From assembly GCF_027922145.1 (NCBI RefSeq), contig NZ_BSFC01000011.1:62001-126000 (forward strand): a stretch of DNA of 64,000 bases, in the 5' to 3' direction. Within the stretch, counting starts at the first letter, position 1. Every line of letters begins with the position of its first letter. Below are positions 25,188 to 35,660 of this stretch, piece by piece. The notes under the pieces were generated by a model. The model had not been told where the DNA came from. It saw nothing but the letters and a program-made list of their open reading frames with translations, and did no database searches. This DNA comes from Novosphingobium resinovorum. GTDB lineage: Bacteria > Pseudomonadota > Alphaproteobacteria > Sphingomonadales > Sphingomonadaceae. The translations under genes and the position numbers were made by a program.

Positions 25188-27221
25188 ATGAAGTATGCGA
25201 TCACTACGGCGCTTGCCGCGTCGCTGGTCTGTGCGACCGTGCCTGCATTCGCCGCGGACGACACCAATAGCGCATTCGGGCTAGGCCAGATCGTCGTCAC
25301 CGCGCCGCGCAGCGAGAACGGCGACATCACCGCGTCCACCGTCAACGCCGAGGCGATCTACGACTTCTCGCGCGATACCCTGGATGAAGCGGTCAAGCTG
25401 ATCCCCGGCGTCACTTCCGGCCTTTCCGGAAATTCGCGCAACGAACGGCTGATCTACGTGCGCGGCTTCGACCGCTATCAGGTGCCGCTGTCGATCGACG
25501 GTATCCGCGTCTACCTGCCCGCCGACGGGCGGCTCGACTATGGCCGCTTCCTGACCCCCGACGTCGCCGAGATTCAGGTCGCCAAGGGCTATGTCTCGGT
25601 GCTTAACGGCCCCGGTGCGATGGGCGGCGCAGTTAACCTCGTCACCCGCAAGCCGCATAAGGAACTGGACGCGGAAGCACGCTTCAGCCTGAACCTCGAC
25701 AACGACGCGGACTATGCGGGCTACACCGGCTTCGTTTCGCTCGGCACGCGGCACGACAAGTGGTACGCGCAGGCCAGCTACGCGCGCAACTTCACCGACC
25801 ACTGGGACCTCCCGAACAAGTTCAATGCCACCAACAACGAGGACGGCGGCGAACGCGACCTGTCGCGCTCGGAAGACTGGCGTGTCAACGCCAAGCTGGG
25901 CTTCACCCCGAATGCGACCGACGAATATGCGATCAGCTTCACCCGGCAGGAAGGCGAGAAGCTCGCCCCGCTGCACGTCTCTGACCTGACCGGCCTGCGT
26001 TACTGGACCTGGCCGTACTGGAACCTGCAGAACGTCTACTTCCTCTCGACCACCCGGCTGGGAGAGATCGCAACGCTGCGCACGCGGGCCTATTACAATA
26101 CTTTCAAGAACAGCCTCGACAGCTTCGACAATGCAAACCTAGACACGCAGACCGCTCGCAGTTCGTTCAACAGCGCCTACAGCGATCGTGCCTACGGCGG
26201 CTCCGCCCAGCTGGACCTCAACCCCAGCGATGCCGAGCGACTGAGCGTCTCGTTCCACTTCCGCAACGACCGCCACCGCGAGATCCAGCAGAGCTTCCCT
26301 TCGGGCACCTGGGAGCCGTGGCAAACCACGATCGAGGAAACCTACAGCGCCGCGATCGAGAACGGCTACAAGCTGACGCCGCAGCTGGAACTGGTAGTCG
26401 GCGCCAGCTACGACTGGCGCGATCTGCGCCGGGCCGAGGACTATACTTCGGGAGCCTTCGTCTATTACGACTTGCGCAACGGCGATGCTTGGAATGCGCA
26501 AGGGCAACTGCTCTGGACGCCCGACGAGGCGACCACGATGCACCTCTCGGTCTCGTCACGCGCACGCTTCCCGACCATCTTCGAACGTTTCAGCACCCGC
26601 TTCGGCGGCGCCACCTCCAACCCCGACCTCAAGGCCGAGCGTGCCACCCAAGTCGAAATGGGCGGCGCTCGCCAGTTCGGTCCGCTGCGCGTCGAAGCCT
26701 CGGGCTGGTATGCCAAGGTGGACGATGCGATCGTCTCGTTCCCGTTCATCTACCAGGGCCAGTCCACCGCGCAAAGCCGCAACGTCGGTTCGGGCGACTA
26801 TTACGGTGCCGACATCTCGGCGACCGCGCAGATCGCGGAAACGCTGCGGGTCGGCGCCAACTACGGCTGGGTACATCGCAAGCTGGATGATCCTACGCTG
26901 TCCAAGATCGCCTCGTTCCACATCACCGGCGTTCCCGAGCACTCGAGCTTCGTGTGGGCCGAGTGGTCGCCGATCCCAGCTCTGCGCATCCTGCCCAGCA
27001 TCGACATCGCCTCGAAGCGCTGGACGGTCAACACCGCGGGAACGCGCTATTACCAGACCGGCGACTACGCGCTGGCCAACCTGCGCGTGGATTTCGACGT
27101 GACCGACTGGGCAACTCTGGGCCTCGGTGGGCGCAATCTGCTTGATGAGAACTACACCACCGTCGATGGGTATCCCGAACAGGGGCGCACTCTTTTCGTC
27201 AGCCTGCGCCTAAAGAACTAG
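25188..27221 (+). CDS. TonB-dependent outer-membrane receptor
   Basis: A 677-residue outer-membrane transporter: signal peptide (MKYAITTALAASLVCATVPA, cleavage near AFA-ADD), plug domain (TonB-box-like GQIVVTAPR near 32-40; LDEAVKLIPGV; VRGFDRYQVPLSIDGI; YVSVLNGPGAMGGAVNLVTRK), then a 22-strand barrel ending GRTLFVSLRLKN with the usual aromatic-rich terminus. The ATG at 25188 has AAGGGGGA upstream. It is divergent from the peroxidase operon and shares its control region. The ligand is unknown; iron or copper complexes are plausible from context. The convergent RadC-like gene ends three bases beyond its stop. Confidence 0.94.
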   Translation: MKYAITTALAASLVCATVPAFAADDTNSAFGLGQIVVTAPRSENGDITASTVNAEAIYDFSRDTLDEAVKLIPGVTSGLSGNSRNERLIYVRGFDRYQVPLSIDGIRVYLPADGRLDYGRFLTPDVAEIQVAKGYVSVLNGPGAMGGAVNLVTRKPHKELDAEARFSLNLDNDADYAGYTGFVSLGTRHDKWYAQASYARNFTDHWDLPNKFNATNNEDGGERDLSRSEDWRVNAKLGFTPNATDEYAISFTRQEGEKLAPLHVSDLTGLRYWTWPYWNLQNVYFLSTTRLGEIATLRTRAYYNTFKNSLDSFDNANLDTQTARSSFNSAYSDRAYGGSAQLDLNPSDAERLSVSFHFRNDRHREIQQSFPSGTWEPWQTTIEETYSAAIENGYKLTPQLELVVGASYDWRDLRRAEDYTSGAFVYYDLRNGDAWNAQGQLLWTPDEATTMHLSVSSRARFPTIFERFSTRFGGATSNPDLKAERATQVEMGGARQFGPLRVEASGWYAKVDDAIVSFPFIYQGQSTAQSRNVGSGDYYGADISATAQIAETLRVGANYGWVHRKLDDPTLSKIASFHITGVPEHSSFVWAEWSPIPALRILPSIDIASKRWTVNTAGTRYYQTGDYALANLRVDFDVTDWATLGLGGRNLLDENYTTVDGYPEQGRTLFVSLRLKN

Positions 27222-27223
27222 GG

Positions 27224-27835
27224 CTAGAAAATCCCCATTGCCTTCATGCTGGCAACCGCGTTTCCCGCAACGATGCAGTGATCGTCGAGCCGTATTTCCA
27301 GCGGCTCGACGATCTGCCGAAACCTCGCCGTGGCAACGATGTCGTCACTGCTTGGACGGGCAGTGCCGGACGGATGGTTGTGCGCCAGCACGATACGCCT
27401 CGCATCCAGATCGAAAGCGCGGCGCACCGTGCGCCGAAGCGGGATAAGACATTCGGTCCGTTTCCCGCCAGCGTAGATGTCCTCGGCGATGTAGACACCT
27501 TCGCCATTGAAGAAGAACACCAGTACGCACTCTTCGCGCCGGCTGCCAAGTCTATTGACGAGATATTGACGGAAGGCGAAAGCTTCGGTCTGGAGCGGCG
27601 CTCCCAACATCGCCTCGCGTGAGGCAGCTTCGGCAAGACGCCGGGCGGCCGCTATCGCATGCGCGATTTCGTCCGCTAAATCCCTGCCGTCATGCTGGCC
27701 AGCCTCGAACAATGCCTCGCGTAGCGCCTCAACAGAAGCCGAATAGATCGTGCGCAGCGAGCCGAAACGGCTAATCAGCCGCCGGGCAATGTTCTCGGCT
27801 CTGCTGCCCGCGCAAGGTACGAAGAGCGGCGCCAG
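27224..27835 (-). CDS. RadC/JAB-domain (MPN+) protein, start unclear
   Basis: The frame encodes a RadC-like protein of about 203 residues from the point where family similarity begins. It has a helix-hairpin-helix-like region (AENIARRLISRFGSLRTIY) and an MPN+ domain with the metal motif LAHNHPSGTARPSSDD. No ATG, GTG or TTG occurs in frame near the expected N-terminus. The nearest upstream is an ATG at 28018, which would overlap the membrane-protein gene by about 240 bases. I place the provisional start at a CTG at 27835. An unusual start, a frameshift or coupling to the membrane-protein gene are all possible. RadC-type proteins are commonly annotated as DNA repair proteins, without firm proof. 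Confidence 0.75.
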   Translation of the reverse strand: MAPLFVPCAGSRAENIARRLISRFGSLRTIYSASVEALREALFEAGQHDGRDLADEIAHAIAAARRLAEAASREAMLGAPLQTEAFAFRQYLVNRLGSRREECVLVFFFNGEGVYIAEDIYAGGKRTECLIPLRRTVRRAFDLDARRIVLAHNHPSGTARPSSDDIVATARFRQIVEPLEIRLDDHCIVAGNAVASMKAMGIF

Positions 27836-28311
27836 GACGGATAGCTGCCCAGCCTCCTGCGCCGCGACATGTGAAACATGATACCCATAACGATCGCCAC
27901 CAACTGAATGTATGAAGGCGTGATCGACATCACGGCGTAGGCGAAGGCGTTGATCTCCGTCAGCAGCAGCCGATAGATGTGCCCAAACATCGCGATGATC
28001 TGCGCTCCAGCTATCCATAGTGGATACACCCGGTTCGCGTGGAGCGCGACGACGAAGGCACAGACCATTGCGAGCACATCGATAAGCAGATGCCCAAGGT
28101 TCGTCTTGTGCCAGAAAATCGAGCCATCGACGGCGAAATGGTACGCCCGGTCGATCGTGCCCATGGCGACCAGCAGGCCCGAGAGAATGCATTCGGGCCC
28201 AGGTAGCTTGCGGACAAGGCAGTAGAGGAACAGCAGGGCATAAATGGCGAACTGCGCCACATCCTTGTTCGACCACGTGAACGCCAACCAGGACTGGTCA
28301 GGCATGAACAT
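27775..28311 (-). CDS. Polytopic membrane protein (hypothetical)
   Basis: A 178-residue protein with about five hydrophobic helices: FAIYALLFLYCLVRKL, CILSGLLVAMG, LLIDVLAMVCAFVVAL, LWIAGAQIIAMFGHIY and YIQLVAIVMGIMF. A basic tail follows (MSRRRRLGSYPSWRRSS). The tail overlaps the N-terminal region of the RadC-like frame. It lies 33 bases after the 111-residue protein gene, so the cluster is probably one transcript. Start may be the first ATG at 28311 or an in-frame ATG two codons later. No family recognised. Confidence 0.75.
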   Translation of the reverse strand: MFMPDQSWLAFTWSNKDVAQFAIYALLFLYCLVRKLPGPECILSGLLVAMGTIDRAYHFAVDGSIFWHKTNLGHLLIDVLAMVCAFVVALHANRVYPLWIAGAQIIAMFGHIYRLLLTEINAFAYAVMSITPSYIQLVAIVMGIMFHMSRRRRLGSYPSWRRSSYLARAAEPRTLPGG

Positions 28312-28344
28312 GCCCTCCCGGTCCCGACTGGACGAGTTCGCGCG

Positions 28345-28680
28345 TCAGGCAATCCGGCGCAGCGGTTCGGCGTCGAGCATGCCGCTGGGCGGGCAAGAGT
28401 CCTTGTCGTCGGTGATCGCCTTCACTTCGAGGCCGACGCCGCGCAGTTCCTGATGTACGCGGATCATGTCGTTCTGGCTTTCGATCAGGGTGCGCTGCGC
28501 CTTGGCTAGACGCATCAGCGCGGTCTGACCGGTAAAGGTCTCGATACCGTCCGCCTGGCGGGCCAGCAGCATCGATTCCATCAGACGCGCCGAAGCAAGG
28601 AGAGCGGAATCGAGCGAGAGTTCGGCCTCGGGAAGCTGGCGGGCGATCCGGGCAGTAGCAGCAGCAATGGTCATCGACAT
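28345..28680 (-). CDS. Conserved helical protein (hypothetical)
   Basis: A 111-residue, mainly helical, soluble protein (MSMTIAAATARIARQLPEAE, then LLASARLMESMLLARQ and QRTLIESQNDMIRVHQELRG). The start at 28680 is preceded by an AGGGGGA ribosome binding site. It lies between the LuxR-type membrane protein and the polytopic membrane protein on the same strand. I do not recognise a domain. Its size and helix content would suit an oligomeric adaptor, but that is speculation. Confidence 0.7.
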   Translation of the reverse strand: MSMTIAAATARIARQLPEAELSLDSALLASARLMESMLLARQADGIETFTGQTALMRLAKAQRTLIESQNDMIRVHQELRGVGLEVKAITDDKDSCPPSGMLDAEPLRRIA

Positions 28681-28764
28681 GGCAATATTCCCCCTGACGC
28701 GGGACCGGCTCGACGGGCGCGCCACAAACACAGGTTCGAGAAGGCTGAAACAAGACCGTGCCGA

Positions 28765-29322
28765 TCAGATCAGATCGGCCAGCGCACGAACGACGCCAAG
28801 ACCCACCATCGCCACCAGTAGCATACCCCCGGCGATGGCGACCATGGCGGCTGTCCGGCTTAACCCGGCATTTGCCCCATCGAGCACCTCCGGGACGATC
28901 CGTTCGTAAGTCTCGCGCTGCCACGGCGCCGTGACGGTATACGTCATGGCATCCGAGAGAGCGAGGCTGACACCCGGTTCGTCCTGAGCCCTGACTGGTG
29001 CATCGGGTAGCACGTCCGGAACCTGAGGAATCTTATCTGGTATCCGATTACAGGTCACATCCTGATCCAGCAGATATTGCCGGTAGGACCGCGCCAGCTC
29101 GGCACGCGGCGGGGAGCCAGCGCGAATGCGCACACCTTCGATCCGCTGGTTCACGGCGCTTTCGGAAATACCGAGTTCCCACGCGATTTCCTTGCTGGTG
29201 CGATTCTCGGATACGAAGCGGAGCACTTCATGCTGCTTGGACGTCAATCCGGGGAAGACATGAAGAATCCCTGCGCCCAGAGCGCGATTCGACCCATGCT
29301 CGTTGAGATTCCTGTCTGCCAT
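28765..29322 (-). CDS. LuxR-type helix-turn-helix protein with a C-terminal membrane anchor
   Basis: A 185-residue protein. Residues about 22-75 (FPGLTSKQHEVLRFVSENRT, then SKEIAWELGISESAVNQRIE) form a LuxR/GerE-like DNA-binding domain. A linker follows, and a single transmembrane helix lies near residues 158-178 (AAMVAIAGGMLLVAMVGLGVV). There is no receiver or autoinducer domain. A DNA-binding head with a C-terminal anchor would tether regulation to the inner membrane. It is the first gene of the four-gene minus-strand cluster ending in the RadC-like frame. The ATG at 29322 is chosen over an upstream start because MADRNLNEH begins the conserved-looking part. Confidence 0.85.
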   Translation of the reverse strand: MADRNLNEHGSNRALGAGILHVFPGLTSKQHEVLRFVSENRTSKEIAWELGISESAVNQRIEGVRIRAGSPPRAELARSYRQYLLDQDVTCNRIPDKIPQVPDVLPDAPVRAQDEPGVSLALSDAMTYTVTAPWQRETYERIVPEVLDGANAGLSRTAAMVAIAGGMLLVAMVGLGVVRALADLI

Positions 29323-29443
29323 ATCCTGCCAGCGACCCACCCGGCTCTAATCTAAACGTTACAGAGCGATACTACGCGGTCGCAATCATAAACATAGTTA
29401 GTCAAAAATTTACCATAAAAACATCGGGTTCCGAGGTAACGAC

Positions 29444-29489
29444 GCGAAAAGGCCCGACAACCGCCGGGGCGGTTGCCGGGCCTTTTCGC
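29444..29489. terminator. Strong rho-independent terminator downstream of lepA
   Basis: A near-perfect hairpin (CGAAAAGGCCCG, ACAACCGCC, then GGCGGTTGCCGGGCC and TTTTCG) with A/T tracts on both flanks. It can terminate lepA transcription leftwards and would also work in the other direction. Confidence 0.9.
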
Positions 29490-29510
29490 GGCCTCTCCGT
29501 CAGGTGAGAC

Positions 29511-31313
<1,803 letters not shown>

Positions 31314-31390
31314 GGAAGCGCCGTTAGAGCATTTTACGCCGGTGTGAAATCACCTCCGGCGCGGGAAAATGCGAAAAAGTACGCAAGGCG

Positions 31391-34126
31391 TCACGCGGTA
31401 CGACGTAGCGGTGCCGTCTCCGACTTCTCGCGCCTCGGCCGGACCGGCGTGAACAGGACCGCGCCATTGCCGTCGAGTTCCAGCGGCTGCCCGAACTCGA
31501 GCCCCATGCGGTCCTCCTTGCACCAGCGCGAGGTCGCCATGACGACATAGTCATCCGCCAGATGCACACCGAAGGTCGTTCCCACCGGCACGTTCCACAG
31601 GCCCTCGATCATCGCGCCGTGCTGCGAGATGTTGCGAATGGTGCCTTCGTAGCTGTGCGGTCCATGTTCCAGCGCGACCTTGCGCAGCATCGTCTGCCGC
31701 GTCGCGCGGGCCGAACGCGGGCCTTTCGCCACGGCTACGAGGCCGTCGGCCAATTGCGCTAGAACGCTCTGTGCATTGAGTGGTCGCTCGTAGATGTAGC
31801 CCTGCACGTGACTGCAGCCCAGCATGCGCACGAGGTCCAGTTCGTCCAGCGTTTCGACGCCTTCCGCAGTCGTCTCCATGCCAAGCGCCTCGGCAAGGTT
31901 GACGATCGAGGAGATGATCGCCCCGTTGCGGCTGCCCTGGATGGTGGCGCCCCGCACGAAGCTCTGGTCGATCTTGATCTTGTCGAACGGCGCCTTCTTC
32001 AGATAGCCGAGCGAGGAATAGCCCGTCCCGAAGTCGTCGAGCGCCAGCCGCACGCCGAGGTTCTTGAGCGCGGAGAACATCGCCTCGGTCGTCCTGTCGT
32101 CGCCGAGGAACACGCTCTCGGTAATCTCCAGTTCCAGGCGACCGGGCGAGACGCCTGCAGCGGCGATCGCGCTGGTGACGATGGCCGGCAGTGCGGGGTT
32201 GGCGAACTGCAGCGGCGAGACGTTGACCGCGACGCGCACCTCTTCCGGCCACTTTGCAAGATCGGCGCAGGCGGTGCGCAAGGCCCACTCGCCGATCTGC
32301 GCGACGAGGCCGGTCTCCTCGGCCACCGGCACGAACTTGGCCGGCGAGATATAGCCGTGCACCGGATGGTTCCAGCGCAGCAGCGCCTCGAAACCGGTGA
32401 TCTTCTCGCTCGTGGTGCGCACTTGCGGCTGATAATGCAGTTCGAGAGACCCGCTGGCGATGGCGTCGCGCAAGTCCTGCTCCAGCTGCTGGCGCTCCTT
32501 GGCGTCGGAGTGCAGGTCCTCATCGTAGAAGTGATGCCGCCCGCGTCCGCCGCCCTTGGCCGCGTAAAGCGCGAGGTCCGCGTTGCGGATGAGTGCGTCC
32601 GAGGTCATGCCGTCATCGGGGCACAGTGCGATGCCGACCGAGGCGCCGATGGTCACCCGCGCACCTTCGATGGTGTAGGGCTGCGACAGGTTCTCGATAA
32701 TGCGGCGCGCCAGATGAGCCAGACCCTCGCGGTTCTGCGCGCCGTGGAGGATCACCTGGAACTCGTCGCCACCGAGGCGCCCGACACGGCCGCGATCGCC
32801 CACGGTATTGCTCAGTCGTTCGGCGACCTGCTTGAGCAGGGCGTCGCCCGCCGGGTGCCCCATGGTATCGTTGACCGCCTTGAAGCGGTCGAGGTCGAGC
32901 AGAAATACCGCACAGGCGCGGGTCTCTATGCGCGGGCTGGTCAGGATCTTTTCCAGCCACTCCGACATCTGGAAGCGGTTGGCAAGCTTGGTGAGCGAAT
33001 CGAACCGGGCTAGCTGTGTGACGTGTGCCTGCGAGCGACGCTTTTCGGTCAGATCCGTGCCCGACCCACGGAAGCCCATGAAATTGTTGAACTGGTCGAG
33101 CACGGGGCGACCGGAGATCGACCACCAGCGCTCGTCCTTCTCGCCCGTCGCAGCACGCACGCCCAGGTCCTGGAACGAGGAGCGCGTGTTGAGATGGAAC
33201 ACCAGCGTGCGCTCCCCCTCCTGCCCCGCAGCCTCCAGCATGAACATGCCGGTGAAGGGCTTGCCCTCCATCTCGGACACGGTGCTGCCCAACAAGGCGG
33301 CGATGCTCCGGGTCACATACGTGATCTTGCCCTGACGGTCGGTCTCCCAGAACCAGCCCTGCCCGGTCTGCTCGTACTCATGCAGCAATTGTTCGGCGCG
33401 GCGCTGCTCGCGCTCGCGCTCTGCGTGGCGATTCGATTGCGACGACGCGGTACGCGCCTGCCGGATCGCCATGAGCAGGCCGATCACCGTGCCTACCGTC
33501 AGCAGTGTGAACGAGGCCATCGAGCCAGCGTGGAGCGAGCCGCCACCCCATAGCCCGATCGTCGCAGCAATGATCGAAGTCAGTCGATTCTCCAGCAACG
33601 CCGTCGCCATCAGCACGACGATGACGAAGATGTTGACCGTCACCTCCCAGCCAAGGTGCGGGTGCAGGTTCGTCCAGCGCGCCGCTCCGAAGCCGAACAG
33701 CATCATCGGCAGCAGGATCGCGACGAACAGCAGCGGATAGCGCTGCCATCCATTGTGAACCACCCTGCGCTCCATGCGCGCATAGATCGAAGCAGGCAGG
33801 CACAGCGCCATGCCGAGGGCCATGCACAGGCCTGCCACCATGTCCGGCAATGTCCCGGATATAAGGCCCATCAGTAGCGCACTGACAAGCAGCGCCGGCC
33901 CCATCAGGACCCAGCGGCGACACGTGAAATAATGGAGGCAGTCTCCGGCATCGGGCCGCCCGCTCCATCGAGCGAACCCGGCGAAGGGGGAGGACGCAGC
34001 GGGAGCGGCATCGCCGTGCGAATCGTTCTTCGCCTCCTGCGCTGCGGGCAGGAGCCCTCGCTCGGCGCCCGAATGCGCCGCCTGTCGTTCGCCACGCAGA
34101 CCCGGTTTCTTCATGCCCGCGACCAT
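31391..34126 (-). CDS. Membrane PAS-GGDEF-EAL-PilZ cyclic-di-GMP protein
   Basis: A 911-residue inner-membrane signalling protein. Four to five transmembrane helices lie at about 73-220, a PAS domain at about 250-365, GGDEF at about 372-535, EAL at about 545-795 and a PilZ domain at about 805-895. The GGDEF motif is intact (452-456) but I see no RxxD I-site five residues before it. The EAL domain keeps FEALLRW (E580), NVSP, ELEITES and DDFGTGYSS, so phosphodiesterase activity is likely. PilZ shows an RNISQHG motif for c-di-GMP binding. The ATG at 34114 is an alternative start. Confidence 0.93.
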   Translation of the reverse strand: MVAGMKKPGLRGERQAAHSGAERGLLPAAQEAKNDSHGDAAPAASSPFAGFARWSGRPDAGDCLHYFTCRRWVLMGPALLVSALLMGLISGTLPDMVAGLCMALGMALCLPASIYARMERRVVHNGWQRYPLLFVAILLPMMLFGFGAARWTNLHPHLGWEVTVNIFVIVVLMATALLENRLTSIIAATIGLWGGGSLHAGSMASFTLLTVGTVIGLLMAIRQARTASSQSNRHAEREREQRRAEQLLHEYEQTGQGWFWETDRQGKITYVTRSIAALLGSTVSEMEGKPFTGMFMLEAAGQEGERTLVFHLNTRSSFQDLGVRAATGEKDERWWSISGRPVLDQFNNFMGFRGSGTDLTEKRRSQAHVTQLARFDSLTKLANRFQMSEWLEKILTSPRIETRACAVFLLDLDRFKAVNDTMGHPAGDALLKQVAERLSNTVGDRGRVGRLGGDEFQVILHGAQNREGLAHLARRIIENLSQPYTIEGARVTIGASVGIALCPDDGMTSDALIRNADLALYAAKGGGRGRHHFYDEDLHSDAKERQQLEQDLRDAIASGSLELHYQPQVRTTSEKITGFEALLRWNHPVHGYISPAKFVPVAEETGLVAQIGEWALRTACADLAKWPEEVRVAVNVSPLQFANPALPAIVTSAIAAAGVSPGRLELEITESVFLGDDRTTEAMFSALKNLGVRLALDDFGTGYSSLGYLKKAPFDKIKIDQSFVRGATIQGSRNGAIISSIVNLAEALGMETTAEGVETLDELDLVRMLGCSHVQGYIYERPLNAQSVLAQLADGLVAVAKGPRSARATRQTMLRKVALEHGPHSYEGTIRNISQHGAMIEGLWNVPVGTTFGVHLADDYVVMATSRWCKEDRMGLEFGQPLELDGNGAVLFTPVRPRREKSETAPLRRTA

Positions 34127-34284
34127 GCCTTTGCCGCCGTTGCGAAACCGTTAAGCGAGGCGACCGCAATCGATCGGGCAACGATCCGGAATCCGAAGCA
34201 TTTCACTTGATACCGCTTCGTCGCCGTGCTTGCTTCCATTCAACCGGCCGGCAACGAAGTCGGCCAGATACGGGAGACATAGCC

Positions 34285-35589
34285 ATGCGGCACATCGCCA
34301 TCGTCGGATCCGGCCCGGCGGGCTACTACACCGCCGAAGCCGCACTCAAGCAGTGGGGCGATGAGGTGCACGTCGATATATTCGACACTTTGCCCGTGCC
34401 CTTCGGTCTGATCCGCACCGGCGTCGCGCCCGACCATCAATCGATCAAGGCGGTCGCCCGTCGCTATGAAAACACGGCGCTCACCCGCAACGTCCGATTC
34501 GTCGGCAACGTGATGCTGGGCCGGGACGTGACGGTCGCCGAATTGCAGAACCTTTACGACGCCGTGGTCCTCGCCACCGGCGCGCCGCACGATCGCAAGC
34601 TCGGCCTGCCCGGTGAGCAATTGCCGGGCGTCTTCGGCTCCGCCGCCTTCGTCGGCTGGTACAACGGCCATCCGCAGTTCACCGGACTCGACCCGCAACT
34701 GGGCCACGACACCGCCGTCATCGTCGGCAACGGCAATGTCGCGCTTGACGTGGCGCGTATCCTCGCCAAGTCGGAGGCGGAGTTCGCGGGGTCTGACATC
34801 GTCGCCCATGCCCTCGCCGCCCTGCACAATTCGGCGGTGCGGCGCATCGTGATCCTCGGGCGGCGCGGACCGCATCAGATCGCGATGACGCCCAAGGAAC
34901 TGGGCGAACTCGCCAAGCTGGAACGCGCGCACCCCGTAGTGGATGCCGCCGACCTGCCTCCGCTGGAAGCCGACGCGGGCCTCGATACGGGGCTTCGCAA
35001 ATCCCTCGGTCTGCTGCGCGCCTTCGCGACCAACCAGAACCCGCGCGCCGATGACGTCACGGTCGAATTCGACTTCTTCGCCGCCCCGAAGGCCATCCTC
35101 GGCGACACCCATGTCGAAGCGGTGGAAGTGGAGCGCACCCGCCTGGAGAACGGCAAGGCCATCGGCACGGGAGAAACCTATCGCATCCCTGCCGGGATCG
35201 TCGTGGCCTGCATCGGCTATCAGACTTCGCCGATCCCCGACGTGCCCTATGACGAGCAGGGCGGCCGTTTCGCCAACATCGAAGGCCGCATCGCCCCCGG
35301 TCTCTACTGCGTGGGCTGGGCACGGCGCGGGCCGACCGGGACGATCGGCACCAACCGACCGGACGGCTTTGCCATCGTCGAGAAGATCGCGGCGGACATG
35401 AAGGGCGATTCCGGCAAACCGGGCCGCCCCGGCTTCGATGCCCTCGCGGAAGAACGCAGCATCCAGGTCGTCAAGTTCACCGACTGGCAGAAGATCGACG
35501 AAGCCGAAGTCGCCGCTGCCCGCGATGGCGCCCCGCGCGAGAAGTTCGTCGAACTGGAAAAGATGATCGAGGCCACCGGACGGGCCTGA
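34285..35589 (+). CDS. Ferredoxin-NADP+ reductase of the adrenodoxin-reductase type (FprA-like)
   Basis: A 434-residue flavoenzyme shuttling electrons between NADPH and a ferredoxin. The FAD motif AIVGSGPAGYYTAE is at 4-17, the segment LPVPFGLIRTGVAPDHQSIK follows, and the NADP-binding region holds VIVGNGNVALDVARIL. GWARRGPTGTIGTNRPDG is the C-terminal signature. The ATG at 34285 has a CGGGAGA ribosome binding site; the frame upstream to 34207 is not homologous-looking. It is single-gene, bounded by a bidirectional terminator. The partner ferredoxin is not in the window. Confidence 0.94.
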   Translation: MRHIAIVGSGPAGYYTAEAALKQWGDEVHVDIFDTLPVPFGLIRTGVAPDHQSIKAVARRYENTALTRNVRFVGNVMLGRDVTVAELQNLYDAVVLATGAPHDRKLGLPGEQLPGVFGSAAFVGWYNGHPQFTGLDPQLGHDTAVIVGNGNVALDVARILAKSEAEFAGSDIVAHALAALHNSAVRRIVILGRRGPHQIAMTPKELGELAKLERAHPVVDAADLPPLEADAGLDTGLRKSLGLLRAFATNQNPRADDVTVEFDFFAAPKAILGDTHVEAVEVERTRLENGKAIGTGETYRIPAGIVVACIGYQTSPIPDVPYDEQGGRFANIEGRIAPGLYCVGWARRGPTGTIGTNRPDGFAIVEKIAADMKGDSGKPGRPGFDALAEERSIQVVKFTDWQKIDEAEVAAARDGAPREKFVELEKMIEATGRA

Positions 35590-35606
35590 ACCCTTAGCCA
35601 TGACAA

Positions 35607-35644
35607 AGAAAAAGGGCCGGAGCTTTCGCCCCGGCCCTTTTCTC
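35607..35644. terminator. Bidirectional terminator between the ferredoxin reductase gene and dnaN
   Basis: The hairpin AAAAAGGGCCGGAGC, loop TTTC, GCCCCGGCCCTTTTCT has A-rich and T-rich flanks. It lies between convergent genes and fits termination of both. Confidence 0.9.
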
Positions 35645-35660
35645 TTGCCTGCCGCGAAGG

